This document shows positions 9,801-24,800 of a stretch of 64,000 nt of DNA, piece after piece (position 1 is the stretch's first letter; every line of letters starts with the position of its first letter). This stretch comes from Candidatus Jingweiarchaeum tengchongense (GTDB lineage: Archaea > Nanobdellota > Nanobdellia > Jingweiarchaeales > Jingweiarchaeaceae), in the NCBI GenBank assembly GCA_025920705.1, contig JAPDLJ010000003.1, positions 1 through 64,000 on the forward strand, in the 5' to 3' direction. A model generated the notes under the pieces. That model searched no databases. It was not told the origin of the DNA and saw nothing but the letters and a program-made list of their open reading frames with translations. Position numbers and translations under genes: made by a program.

Positions 9801-12800
9801 TCCGTTTATATTTAACCATACGAGCGTAATGTTTACTGTGTAATTACCGACCCCTTCTCCAGCAGGTACGATGATGTTTGTGATATTTGTTACGGAAGTA
9901 TTTTTCAGTACTTCACCATATTTAAACGAACTTGGCTGCGAACTCCAATTTTCTGGGACTTGGATGCTCATGTTCACATAATAACCTCTTGCGTGACCAA
10001 TATTTTTTATCGTCACATTTATTGGTACCGTCTTGTTTTGATGCACGTCCATATCAGGTATAATTACATGTGTCACATTCGGTGAAATCATAAAGCTTGT
10101 GTTATCTATCACAAAGAATTCCATTTGAGATGTACATCCAAGTACATTTTCAGTATCATTGGCACAGACGATTAACTTATATTCACCCGTTAAATTTGGT
10201 GAATAAACAATTGAATAATTTGAATTATTTGCATTCAAGTACACTTTTTCAGTTTCATTATCCGGTCTTGTAATATTTGTCCAAACATGACTAACACCAA
10301 GATTATCAGTCACAATTGCACTTATTGTTACATTCTCATAACCTTTCTCAACATTTATTGGAGTGATTGTCACATTTTGTATTATAGGTTCAGGATTCGT
10401 TACATTTAACCACATTGTTGAGAATTTCTGTACTTTATCCTCAGTCTCTTCGAATACAATCTGTAATTGATAAATTCCCCTTATTGCATTTATTGCTGCT
10501 GAATAGTTCACTTCAACATCTCTGGTCGTTTGTTTCTCAACGCTTAAGTAGTCCGGAGTTACAATTGTAATGAAACCAGTGAATTGTGTACCATTACCAA
10601 CCCTACTCACATTATACCACATTTTCACATTTCCAATGTTCGTCACATTTATTCTTGAAAGTGTTCCACTGGTATTTACCGGTACTTTAATCATGCCAAC
10701 ATTTTCAGGATAAACACTCCAATTCTTATCCAATGGCACTGTTAAATTTAGAGCCTTAAGATTAGATCCAGCATTGCTCGCATTTGCATTTATGTAAGTC
10801 CAATAAAATCCGGGTGATTGTCCAAGAGGTACGCTAACTGTAACTAGTGATGTGAGATTCTCTCCTGTTGCTAGGAAACCATAACCAGAAGGTACGAACG
10901 TGATCATACAGGTTGGACAGCCAGTTGACATGTTACCACCAACAGTATCTATGTTTATGTCTCTCAAGTAATCGTTGCCAAGCGATTGAATGGTTAGATT
11001 TTTTTGTGATGAATTACCATGCCATATTGTGAAATTTAATCCTTCGTAAATATTGATCACTGGGTTCGATGCAACACGGAGCATCGTATAGTTTTGAGTT
11101 CCATTATAAGATTTATCAGGATTCATCCACGTCGCATTTGTATAAACATAAATCGTTGAAGGTGGGGTCCCATTTTTTACCGTAACTAATACATACCAAA
11201 GACAACTGTTGTTTACACTCACATTTCCACAGTCAGTTGATGTTGTATTAAACGATGTATATCCGCTTGTCTCAATTATATTAAGTGTAGTATAATAAGT
11301 GGGTGTGGGTCCAAGATTTGTAAAGTTTATCTTCAATGGGAATGAATAGCTATCTATGATCGTGATGTTTGGAATCATCACTTCTCTCACTTGCTCTATT
11401 TTAGCATTTGTTTTTCCCCAAACATAGAAATATCCTGCGAATGTGCTATTAACATTACTTTCAGGAGATTCATCTTGTGCATATATTGTTACATTGTGTT
11501 CACCATGCAGGTAAGGATAATAATATACTCTGTAATTTCCAATTCTTCTTGGATGACTTCCTAGATAATTCATCGTTTTGTTTTCATAACTTCCATTTGG
11601 TAGACCAATCACAACCCAAACTTTATCATATGCAATCCCATAGTTATCCCAAACACTTGCATTTATCATTACTTGGTCTTTGTTTGCCTCTATTTCAATT
11701 GTTGGCTGAATTAGTGTGTTGTTTATTATTGGCGCTTCCTCATCCTTTATCCATGCATCAACACTACTTTCAGCAGTACCAGCATCATAGAATTTTGCTG
11801 GATCATTTGTGATATTACACTTGAATGTAATGTTACCTTTTTCAGGAGGCGTCCAATTATATTCAACAGTTCCATCACTACTTGTGTTGAATGTTCCGAT
11901 ATAATTTATTTCGTATGGAGTGAAATTGTACCACATTTTTAGTGTGTAGTTTGGTATTCCTTCCAATGAATCAGCATCTTCAACTTTGCACTTTAATGTT
12001 ATATTATATGGATAAGGTAATATCTGCCCTGGATTTGGATACAGTAATACAACATTTGCAATTCCATTTATTGTGATCCATCTTACATCCGTACCAGTAT
12101 CATAATAAATTTTAGTTGCTTTTACTGTGATATTCTGATATCCTGGTATTGCATTTACTGGTTGCCAGGTCGTTGATGTTCCTGTACCAATCAAATTGTT
12201 GAACTGGTCAAACCATTCTACAGTTGCAGATATTGGATTTCCATTTTCATCTTTTAGATTTGCTTGGAGTGGTATTGTACTTGCTTTGTTCCAGCTTGAA
12301 TTTTCTGCAGGCTGCGTTATTGTTATATTTAGTCTTCCCCTCACTGTAATACTGGTAGAATGGGTCGTTGATGGTTCCATACCAGTTTTTGTTGAATTTA
12401 TATAGATTGTGTAAGTACCTGGTAAAGTAGCATCATCCGGATTATAAATTATTGAACACCAACCTTGCGCATTTGTTGTACAATTGTCAAATAAATCAGT
12501 AGTATTATAGAACCAAACACTTGCATTTTCAGCATCTCCAATATTTGCATCCCTTACATGTACACTTATGTTACTTGCATACGGTAAAAAGCTATTGTTT
12601 CTATAAATTGTTGAATTATCAACCAGGATTTGATCTATAATTAAAGGTCTATTGATTATTATTGTTGTGTTCTTTGAATTTTGTGAGGATACGTAGTAAA
12701 AGTTTTCTGTGAAGTTTGTAATATTACATAAAATTAAGTAATTACCTGAACTTTCATTTGTAGTATCCCATGTCCAAATGGCATTTCCAAATGCATCTGT

Positions 12801-15800
12801 CATTTCACTTGCTTTGAATACATTATCCTTGTAGAAACTCACATTGTAGTTTGAAATGTTTTCTTGTGTGTGCAAATCTTTCACATTACACGTCACATCC
12901 ACCATCGTTCCAGCTAAGAAATTTGTACCATTTGCAGGCGTAATGTTAGCTACATAACTCCATCCATAAACAAATAAAGTCACGTTACTTGAGCCATTCA
13001 AATAATTTGTTCTGCTTGCGATTGATTTAATGATTGTTTTATTTATTTTATACATAGAAGGTACTTGCCATGTAGTATTGTAACCTGTTGCCAATAAAAT
13101 ATCGCTTTCATTGTACCAAGAAACCGTGGAATCATCTACTGTTAAGTTACACTCATCTTTTACGCTTGAATTGAACTGTACATAATCAAGTCTTTTCACA
13201 TTCGTGTTGTTTGATGGGCTCGAAATATTTACGATCAACTGTCCTCTCACATTGAAATTTCCATTGCTACTGTTCACAATTTGATAACATGCATCGATTG
13301 CTCCACCTTTCCAATATTGTTGACCAACGGTTGAGTTACAATCGGGTGTGTAATAGACAGTACACAAACTATCTGATGTCGTTGTGCAACTTAAATTGTA
13401 ATCAAATTGAGAACCATCTCTTGTGAACCATATCGTTCCATTTACTCCAGCACCCACGTACATATTCCTGTCAGTGTCTTTAATCTTTATTCTAAACGAT
13501 TGAGTACTTCCCCTCTGAACAGTTGTTCCATCACCATATGTCCTTTCGACAGTTGCATTGTCTCTTTCTATTGTAAAGTTTAAAACAATCGTCTCATTCG
13601 TATAGCCCCAAACATCGGTTGCATTGAATTTATATTGGTTTTGTCCAATTTCAGCACATGAGAAATTCGTCGTGAACACCACTTCTGTGCCAACACCACT
13701 GGCATTCTTTGAATCGATGTATGTCCAATTTCCATCTGTCAACATCTTTCTCCAAAGTGTGATATTTACAATGTTTTGGTCATAATCAGTCAAGTAAACC
13801 TTGAACGTGAACGTCTCCCCCCACCCACCAGATCCAGGCAGTACGGATGGATTACTTAATACAGGCTTCGTTGCTAGGAAGAATGCATTCTCTTTAAATG
13901 TGTAATTAACTGGATAGTAACTCTTTGTCACGTTCACACTTATATTGTACCAACCATATGAAGGCAAGTTGGCAGAGTTTATTGTACAATTGTAAACTCC
14001 ATTTCCTTCATAATAGACTGGTGTACAAGTGTCCTCAAAAGCACCTTGTTTATATTTTATCAATACATTTGCTCCACTGACCCCACCACATTCATCACTT
14101 AAGTTTACTTTGATCGTTATGTTATCAATACCTTTAAGATAAGATTCACCATTGGGTTGTATGATAAAAGGTAAAAAGTGTGACCAAATGTGAACGAGAA
14201 ATTCACTTGAGTTTTTATCCTTGAAATAATCATTATTTACTGTTCCAGCCTTCCATTTTTGTGTTCCAACATTGTACTCACACCCAGGATCAAAATAATA
14301 AATTACAATACCGCTCGAATCTGTGATATTTAGTGTACCACTATCATAATTAATACCATCATATGTAACCCAGAACTTAACATTCTGCGAAGGAATCAAA
14401 GTTTCATTTTTATCATCATCATAAATTTGAACTTTTAGCAATGAATACTCATTTGTATCTCTCCAAACTGTTGTGTTATTTCCACTTAAATGTTCAATCC
14501 TAACATCATCTTTCTCAACCGTAAAGTTCTTTGTATCAGATGAATTATCATAATTCCTTGTATCGATTCCATAAAAGTAATATTCCCATTCTCCTTGCTG
14601 CGCACCACTGAAACCTTTATATGTAAGCACAACTGTTTGATTTATTGGACTTATAATAATTGTTTCATTCGCCTTCGTGAAGCTTGGATCTCCAATTTTT
14701 CTGATCCAGACACTCACCGTAACATTGTCTAAGTCTTCATCCGTCACATTCACCTTGAACGTGAACGTCTCCCCCCATCCACCAATTTCAGGTGTAACAC
14801 TCTGATTTGTGAAAACTGGTTTTGTTTCAATAAAGAACGCATTTGATTTTACTGTTACGTTCGAGTTATAATAAGTCTTATTTGACATCATCGTCGCATT
14901 GTACCATCTTGCAGGTTTACCACCACTGTTCCAATCACAACCATAATATCCTGAACCAAGTTCGAATACAGGCGTACATGAAAATACATTTAAATTTTCG
15001 TTTGTTACATTCAAACTAACATTTGCATTTTCTATACCTACCAAACAATCATCTTTAACTTCTCCTCTTAATTGAACTGTACTTCCTCTGAGATAATTGC
15101 CACCAGTTGGCTGCGTTATTGTACCAAAGAGCGTCCCAATAACAGTCAAATTATATTCTGTGGTGTTTGTTTGAATGTAACATTCATCCATCAATCCAAC
15201 CTTCCATTTTTGCGTTCCTACTTCATATTTCACAGGTGCACACGTTGGATCAAAGTTATAATTTAAATAACCTGAACTGTTTGTTTGGTTGAAATTACCA
15301 CTATCATACTCACTACCATCTTTTGTTATCCATATCGTTCCATTTACTCCGCTTGGTACATAAGATTTTGATGAATTGTCATATATTCTAACACTGAGGA
15401 GGAGTGTGTTAGTTGAAGTCCTGTTTACGAAACCATTATTTCCAGTTATGTAATATATTGTAACCGTATCTCTGGTCACATTTGGCTCATTGAACACAGA
15501 TGTGTTGAATGCATTCCCAGGCGTACCATCATCAATCTCAAATTTAAAGTAATTCTGACCGATCCAGGAACAATCAAAATCACTCACATTTATTACACAT
15601 CTACCAACACCGTTACTTAGATAGGTAGAACCCTTGTAGTACCAAGTGTTGTTATCCTTTGAAACATACAGCTTACATGTTACATTATCATTTTGGAGAT
15701 CATCTATATCCACTCCATAACTGAATATATCTCCCCATCCTGCTGTACTTGGAGTAACAGAGATGTTTCCGAAATTTGGAGGCGTATTCACAAGGAAGAA

Positions 15801-18800
15801 CCAATCATCGTAAGTGGTGGAATTATCATGATAATTTGAAGAGTAGGTTGAATTTAATCTAACATCCCAATACCCACCTTCTTTGAATGAAGAGTTCCAA
15901 TTGCAATAATATGTTCCATTTGTCAAATTATTTACAGGTGTACAACTCTCCCACACACCAGATGGAGATCTCAATTCAATGCTAACTTGTGCATTTGGTA
16001 ATGCACCCTCATCTTCGCAATCAGTTAATAAGTTGAATGTTATATTCACGATTTCTCCAACTGCAAATGTTTGGTTGAATATTGGTTTAGTTAAATTATT
16101 TTTTAATTGTCCAATAACATTCAATGAAAAGCTGGAAGAATTACTGTCTTTATAGCAAGCATCATTTCTTACTCCACCTTTCCAATTCTGCACACCAACG
16201 AAATAGCTACAATTCGGATCGAAATAGTAGTTAATGTAACCACTTGAATTTGTGATTAGACTTGCACCGTGATCCCAAGCAGAACCATCTAAAGTCACAT
16301 AAATTGTGCTGTTTATATTTGCTCCAACATATTGTTCATTATCAGTATCATATATCCTAAGAATTAGTGTAGTGTTTGAATTTCCTTCCCTATCAACATA
16401 AGAGCCAGTTCCATACACATATTGCGAAACAGTGTTATCTTTCTCTATTGTGAATGTGTTTGTGATATTTGCTTTGTAATTCTTTGTATCACTTGCATTG
16501 ATCATAAAACTTCTTATACCAATGTTACTGCAACTGAAAGAATGACCGAAAAAGTTGATTTGGGTTGGATTATTACAAGAATAACAAGTGGTTGAATTTA
16601 ATAATTCCCAATTTCCAGTTAAATTAACCCACAAATAAACATTTACATCATTAGCATCTAGGTCTTGAACTGTAGCAGAGAATGTCCAATTTTCTCCCCA
16701 TCCACCAACCGAACTTCCTTGTTCAGAAGTTGCATAAGCATTTGATAGTGTTGGCCTAGTAGCCAAGTAATATGCATCTACTCTTTTCAATACATAAGAT
16801 GGGTCATAATACTGTTTACTTGCATTCATTGTTATATTGTAATAACCTAATGGTCTTCCTGAATGTGCAACTCCAGGAATTGTGCAATTGTACCATCCAT
16901 TTCCCTCGTCATAGACAGGAGAACATGAATAAATCGTTTCTCCTTTTTCTGAATTAAATTCGATAGTTACACCAGATAATAAACCACATTCATCTGACGC
17001 ATTTCCGCGTATTAAAATTGGGTCAATCCCTCTCAAATAACTTCCTCCATTTGGAACAGAAAGATTTACTTGTATTGGGATCGTTGTAATGTTAATATTG
17101 AAAACACTTGAATTCGTGTCTTTGTACCATTCATTACCCACGATTCCAGCCTTCCATTTCTGTGGCCCAATTTCGTACTTTGGACCACTACACTTTGGAG
17201 CAAAGTTTGTGAAATTGAGATAACCACTATTATCTGTAACCGGTGAAAACACATCATAATAATTATTAAAATCAGTTGTTATCCAAAATTTACCCGACAC
17301 CCCACTTCCCAAATAAACATTTTTATCTATATCCTTTACTCTTACAGTTAGATATGTACTACCTGTGGTCCTATTCACAATGGAATTATTACCAAACACA
17401 TATTCAATGACCACATCATCCTTCTCGACTGTAAAGTTCTTTGTTATAGTTTCATCACTCCAATTATCATCTTCAGTTACATTGAACTTGTATTCCCATT
17501 CTCCAATTGCAGTACCATCTATAAATGTCTTTACAAATGTGACTGTTTGATTTATACCAGAAACAGACGAATTAACACCACTTGGACTTGATCCCCAATC
17601 TTCTCCTTTTCTTCTCAACCAGAAGTTCACAGTCAATACATCCAAGTCTTCATCCGTCACATTCACCTTGAACGTGAACGTCTCCCCCCACCCACCAATT
17701 TCAGGTGTGACAGATGGAGCTTCTAGAATTGGTGCTGTCTCAACCCAGAATGCATCTATCTTCGTTGTTGTGTTTGTGTGGTAGTATGCTTTACTTGAAT
17801 TCATCGTAATGTTCCAGTATCGTACTGCATAGCCACTTGTATTAAATGTACAATTATATGAACCATTCAGTTCATCGTTTACTGGTGAACAAGAGTAATT
17901 TGTGCTCCCTTTATTTAGTATGAAGCTTACATTGGCCTGAGAAATTGGAATTGAACATTCATCCACAAGATTGGCCATTATTGTTACATTGCTCCCTCTC
18001 AAGTATTCCTCACCATTTGGATTATTTATTGAATTTTGTAAATAGCCAATCAAAGTTAAATTATAATCAGTTGAATTTACTTCAACATAGCAAGCATCAT
18101 TTCTTACTCCACCCTTCCATTTCTGCACACCAACGGAATAGCTACAGTTTGGCATGAAATTGTAATTTAGATAACCAGTCGAATTGCTTTGCAAGTTAGT
18201 TCCACTATCAAAATTGTTATTGTCAAATGTAATCCAAATTGTTGCATTTACACCACTTGGATAACTATCATTTTCAATATCCTTTATTCTGAGTATCAGA
18301 TTTCCATTGCCATATGTTCTATTTATTTCTGTACTATCTCCATAAACATGTAGCAATTCAACATTTGATCTAGTAATATTTGGACCCTGAGATATTCCAA
18401 ATATCTCACTTGTGTTTATTGTATTGAAAGTATCATTAACAACAAAATAGAAGCTTGCATTGCTTTTATCTGCACAAGTAAAATCATGCACACTAACAGT
18501 ACATGTACCTGGCGTGGCTATCGTTGAAGAACCTTTGTACACAAAACTACTTATTGTCTTTACATAAAGCTTACATGTAACCGTATCATTTTCTGGATCA
18601 GTTATGTTTATACTATAATTATAAATCCTTGACCATCCACCCAAACTTGGACTTACAATTGGTTCTGATACATTTGGAGCAAGATTGTTCAAGAAAAACC
18701 AATCATAATACACGGTCGAATTCGGATTGAATGTACTCTTACTTGAATTCAATCTAATTGACCAATAACCTTCTTCCTTTCCTGTCGAATTCCAAGTACA

Positions 18801-21800
18801 ATTGTACCATCCATTCCCCTCGTCATAAACAGGTGTACAACTCTCCCATACACCAGATGGAGATCTCAATTCTATTGTATAGCTAGCGGCATTTATTACT
18901 GGATTCTCATCTTCTCTATACTCAGAGCAATCACTCAATGTAGTGAAATTTATTGGAATTAAATTTGTAACATTAAAGTTTTGTTGATAATATGGATATG
19001 TTAAATTATTTTTGAGTTGACCAATGACAGTAATTGTTGAGGATGCATTTACACCAAATTCAACAAATCTATAGTCATTAAAAACGCCAGCCCTCCAATT
19101 CTGTGATCCAACAGAATAACTACAATTCGGATCGAAATAATAATGCGCAATACCTGTTGAATTTGTTTGGTTAATAAATCCACTATCAAAACTGTTTGGA
19201 TCACTTGCATTCGTTGTTACCCAGAAGCTTACATTCACTCCTTCATAAAGGTCAATCCCAGCATCCAAATCTCTCACTTTTACCCTTAATATCCCCTTTG
19301 CGCTTCCCTCTCTATTTACTGAAGAATCTGATGTTTGTAACAGACTATCAACTTCATCCTCTTTTATCACAAAATTACTCACAATACTTTCATTCGTGTT
19401 GTTATAACCATCTGTAGCATTAAATTTGAAATATCTTGTTCCTATATTGTTAGGTAAGAATCTGTGACCAACAAAATTAATTTGCTGCGTTCCTCCAGTA
19501 GCAGTTATAATCGTTGAATTTAATAATTCCCAATTTCCAGTTAAATTAACCCACAAATAAACATTTACGTTGTCACCCGCATCCTTATCCCTGAAACTAA
19601 CACTGAATGTCCAGCTTTCATTCCAACCACCATCGCTTGTACCTTCTGATGAAAATGTTGAGTAACTTGGATTACTTAACTCAGGTTGAGAAACAACTTT
19701 GAATGCATCCACATATGTGATTGTTTGTGAAGCATTGTAATACTGTTTTGTTGCATTTATTGTGATATTGTAGTTACCTAGACTCCAAGTATCATCTAAA
19801 TTGAAAGTACATTTATAAGTACCATTTTGTTCGTCTATTGCTGGTGTGCATGAACCATAAACTATACCTGATTGTTCTGCATAAATATTCACACTAGCAC
19901 CCGTTAACAACCTGCATTCATCAGAAACATTTGCATAAACTACAATGCTATCATAATTCACAGGCCCTCTTCTATACTTTTCATTTGATCTTGGAGAAAT
20001 CAAATCGACATTTAACGATATCGTGGTAACGTTGAAGTAAAATGTCGTTGAGTTCTTATCTTCCAAATCACTTTGCCCAGCCAATCCAGCCTTCCATTTC
20101 TGTGGCCCAACCTCAAAATCACACTTGTCTCCCCTAGCATATAGATTGAATGTGTAGTTTGCAATTCCACCAGAAGCAGTTATTGCATCACCAATCTTGG
20201 TAAATGTATTTGGATAAGATAAATTCTTTGTTGAATAGAAATCTATTGTTCTACCATTGACTTGCGTATTTCTGTCGATATCTGTTAAATTAACAACGAA
20301 GTAAATCGTGGAAGAGGGATCAGACCTATTTATCACAGAATTGTTACCTTCTATATGTGTAATTGTAACATTATCTTTTTCAATGAAGAAATTCTGTGGT
20401 ACGGTTTCATTCACATTTTCCTCGAAATCAACAGACGTTTCACTCACATTAAATTTAAACATTCTCCAGCTATTTGCCAACGCAGATGAGAAGGCAGGCG
20501 ATGGTATCACAAATGTCACGGTTATATTTATTCCTGAAACGCTTGTATTACTTGCTTTTAATTCCCATGCGCCACCTGTGGATGTATTCGTGTAAAGTCT
20601 AACGGTCAATACATCCAAGTCTTCATCCGTCACATTCACCTTGAACGTGAACGTCTCCCCCCACCCACCAGATCCAGGCATAACACTCGGTGCAAATAAG
20701 AATGGTTTTGTTTCTACAAAGAATCTGTTATTGTAAATTGTTGTATTGCTATTATAGTTTGTTGCATTTGAAGTGAAGTTAATATTGTACCATCTTGCAG
20801 GCATCGAAGAAGTATTGAAAGTGCAATTGTAATATCCATTACTTTCATTCAGAATTGGAGTACAATAAAACTGCTGGCCCGTATCAACATGAATTGATGT
20901 GAAATTCACAACTGCGTTTGTAATATCAATGCCACATTCATCCGACACGTTTCCTTTTATCGTGATGTTACTTCCTCTCTGATACTTTTCACCATTCGGT
21001 TGAGATAGATTTACTAAAAGACTACCAATTATATTTAGTGTGAAATTACTACTCGTATTTGCATTTTGATAACTTTCATCATTTGCCACCCCACCAATCC
21101 AATATTGCTTACCAACGCCGTAACTACAATTTGGATTGAAGTAGGCAATTGCATAGCCAGATTCGTTCGTCTCACTCAAATTACTTAAAATATAATTATT
21201 ACCATCGTTTGTTACCCAAAAGCTTACACTTACACCAGATTGTACGTAACTATTGTTCTCGGTATCAAACACTCGCAAAATAAGTGTTGTTATGTTACCA
21301 GTGAATAAATCACTTCTATTTACAAAACTATTATTGCCCTGAATATAAGATACATTTACAATCGATTTTGTTAAATTTGGCGCATTTGTCGGAGTAGTGT
21401 TATAATAATTATTCTGCTCAGCGTCTCTGATTTCCCATTTAAACCAATTATTCGTTCCAATGTTTGAATAATTGAAACCTTGATAAATGACTTCACATCT
21501 TGCTTGTGTAGGAGTACCAGGGCTACCATTTACTTGATACGATCCAATAAACAACCACGTATTTTGGTTGTCTTTGCTTATGTACAAAGAACAAGTTACA
21601 TTATCCCCTTCTTTATCATAAATATCAATTGTATAATTGAATTTCCTGCTCCACCCCAATGTTCTCCCAGCTAGATCTTCCCATCCACCCGTAGTGTAGT
21701 TATAAATCCATACTGTTTCATTTCCACTTGTTGTGTTTAAATTCTCTAACCAGAACCAATCATAATACACGGTCGAATTCGGATTGAATGTACTCTTACT

Positions 21801-24800
21801 TGAATTCAATCTAATTGACCAATAACCTTCTTCCTTTCCTATTGAATTCCAAGTACAATTGTACCATCCATTCCCCTCGTCATAAACAGGTGTACAACTC
21901 TCCCATACACCAGATGGAGATCTCAATTCAATGCTAACTTGTGCATTTGGTATCAATCCCTCATCTTCGCAATCAGAGGTAGTATTAAATCTTATCAAGA
22001 TCTGATCTGTAACATTGAAAATGCTATCCTTTGCTGGAACATCCAAATTATTCTTTAATTGCCCAGTTATGTTTAGATAGTAAGCTGGTTCAGGATTCTT
22101 ATCATTTGTTGTGTTTACATCCTTATAACAAGTGTTATTATATGTTCCAGCAACCCAATATTGTTTACCAGTGGTGTAGCTACAATTTGGATTAAATTCT
22201 AATTTTAATTTACTATCAGATGTTGTATAATTTAGATAATATATATTGTAATTAACACCATCCGTTGTCAAATAGAATCTTCCACTTATCCCAGCACTAA
22301 TACCCACATTTCTATCAAAGTCTTTTACCTCAACCATCAACAAACCACTTTCATCACCTTCTCTATTTATCACAATACCATAACCATTCAATAGATTAAT
22401 GTCAATATCATCCTTTTCTATCGTGATGTTTGGATTTGAAGGAATAGTCTCATTCGTAAAGCCATGGCTATCAACAGCAGTAAATTTGTACTGCGTATAT
22501 TCGCCTTGTGGTGTGATATCTGAGCAATTGAATGTTTCATAAAAATAAGTAGCTGGTGTCCAATCTGTTTTTGAAGATATTTGTTTTGTTTCAATCGCCA
22601 CCCATTCACTACTTGGTGTCAATCTCTTCCAGAGTGTGATATTGAATGAATCAGCTTCTATATCTCTAGCTTCTATGGAAAATGTCCAATTTTCTCCCCA
22701 CCCACCAATTATTTTATTCACACTTGGATTTCTAAGTTCAGGTGGTTCTCCAAGGATGAATGCATTGATTTTTGTATTATTTACTAAGACATAATTATCC
22801 TTTTGGACTTCGAATGTTAGATTGTAGGTTCCTAGTGATCTTCCATTTGAATCCCAGTTATAACTATAAGTCCCATTGTTGTGGTCAGTTATACCAGTAG
22901 TTATTAGATAGCTAGCACCACTCGTCACTAAATATATCTTTGTTGTGTTTGCATTTGGAACTCCATTATCACATTCATCATAGACAAATGTTTCTATGTA
23001 TATACTTTGTCCCCTTTTGTAATTTTCACCTTGTGGTCTTGTTATGTTTTCTTGGAGATAAGATTTAATTGTAATATTGAATGTGGATGAGTTGGTATCT
23101 TTATAATACATGTTTCCTAATGTACCTGTTTTCCAATATTGAACACCGATACCATAATCACATCCTGGTTCGAATGTGTAATTGAAATAACCACCTGGTT
23201 GGGTACTTAACTCATAACCATCATCATAATTCACACCATCATGTGTCATCCATATCCTACCACTCACACCAGTACCAAGATAAGTACCGCTATCGATGTC
23301 ATAAACTCTTGTCGTCAAGTACTTTACATCGGTTCCATTTCTCCAAATCCATTCATTATTTCCTAATACATGTTGAATTTCCACATCATCCTTCTCAACC
23401 GTGAAATTCAAAGGTGTCGTATTTGCTATATATGAATGTGTGTCCGTTGCGTTCCACATGAATTGGTATGTACCAATATCAGAAGGCTGAAAATCATCTT
23501 TTGTTATTGAGAGTAATGTATTATTACAGTCAGAACAGGTGACATAAGGCACGGATGGATTTGGAATTGTCCATTCACCCCAGTTCCCAGCACTTTCGTT
23601 CCATTTTCTTATCCAAACCCTCACAGTCACCAAGTCACCGTCTTCATCTGTTACTCTAATTGTAAAATTAAATTTTTCAGAGAAACCGCCAACATTACTT
23701 GTATCACCATCTTCAGCACTTGTGTTAACCATTGGTGATTGGAGTGTAAGTTGTGTTTTTATGAAGAATGAATTATTGAATATTGATACATTCGTGTTAT
23801 AGAATTGTTTTGATGTGTTCACTTTTGTATTGTACCATCTTGCAGGCATCGAAGAAGTATTGAAAGTGCAATTGTAATATCCATTTGAATTATTATAGAT
23901 TGGTGAGCAGAAAAATTCACTACCATACCAATTACTGATCACACTTAAATTAACAGTCGCATTCATTGGAAGATTGCAATCATTTGTAACATTTGCTTCC
24001 AATGTTACATTATCTCCTTTCAAGAATTCCTGTCCATTTGGTGCAATTAAAGTATTATTAAGGCTCCCAATTACGGTTAAATTGTAAATTTGTGATTGAT
24101 TATTGAAATAGCATGTTTCGCCTTCAATGTAAGTGAACCAGTTTTGATTTCCGACATTGTAATCGCACGCTGGAGTAAAATTATAAGTTGCAATTCCATT
24201 TACACTTGTATTTGATCCTTCCAATTTATAAGATAAGCCATCGGTGGTTATGTTAAATTTCACTGTAACTGCTTGCGCGAGTAATGCATTTTTATCTAAA
24301 TCAGTTATATTTACCTTCAATTGTAAACTTCCATAAGTTCTATTTACATTTTGTAAATGACCGAAGACATGTTGAATGTATACTGAATCCTTTGTTATAT
24401 TTGGTCCTGTTTGGATACTTGTATTCAAACTATGATAACCATCATTTAATTCGAATTTGTATGATGTATTCGAATCCATATCATCACAACTGAAATCCGA
24501 AACAAGAATGCTACAAGTACCCACACCATTCACGATCATTGAACCCTTATTCAACCACGTTTGATTTCCGTCTTTTGAAATATAAAGTGTACAATTCACA
24601 TCATCCAAATCAGGATCATCGATATATACGGTGTAATTGTATGTTCTTCCCCATCCTGCCTGCTGGGGTGTCACATTCATGTTATCATAAGTCATTGGTT
24701 GATTTTGCAGGTAGAATCTATCTTCGAAGATTGAAGAATTTGTATTATAATAATTAATTCCACTTGTATTTATTCTCACATCCCACCATCCTGGTTCTTT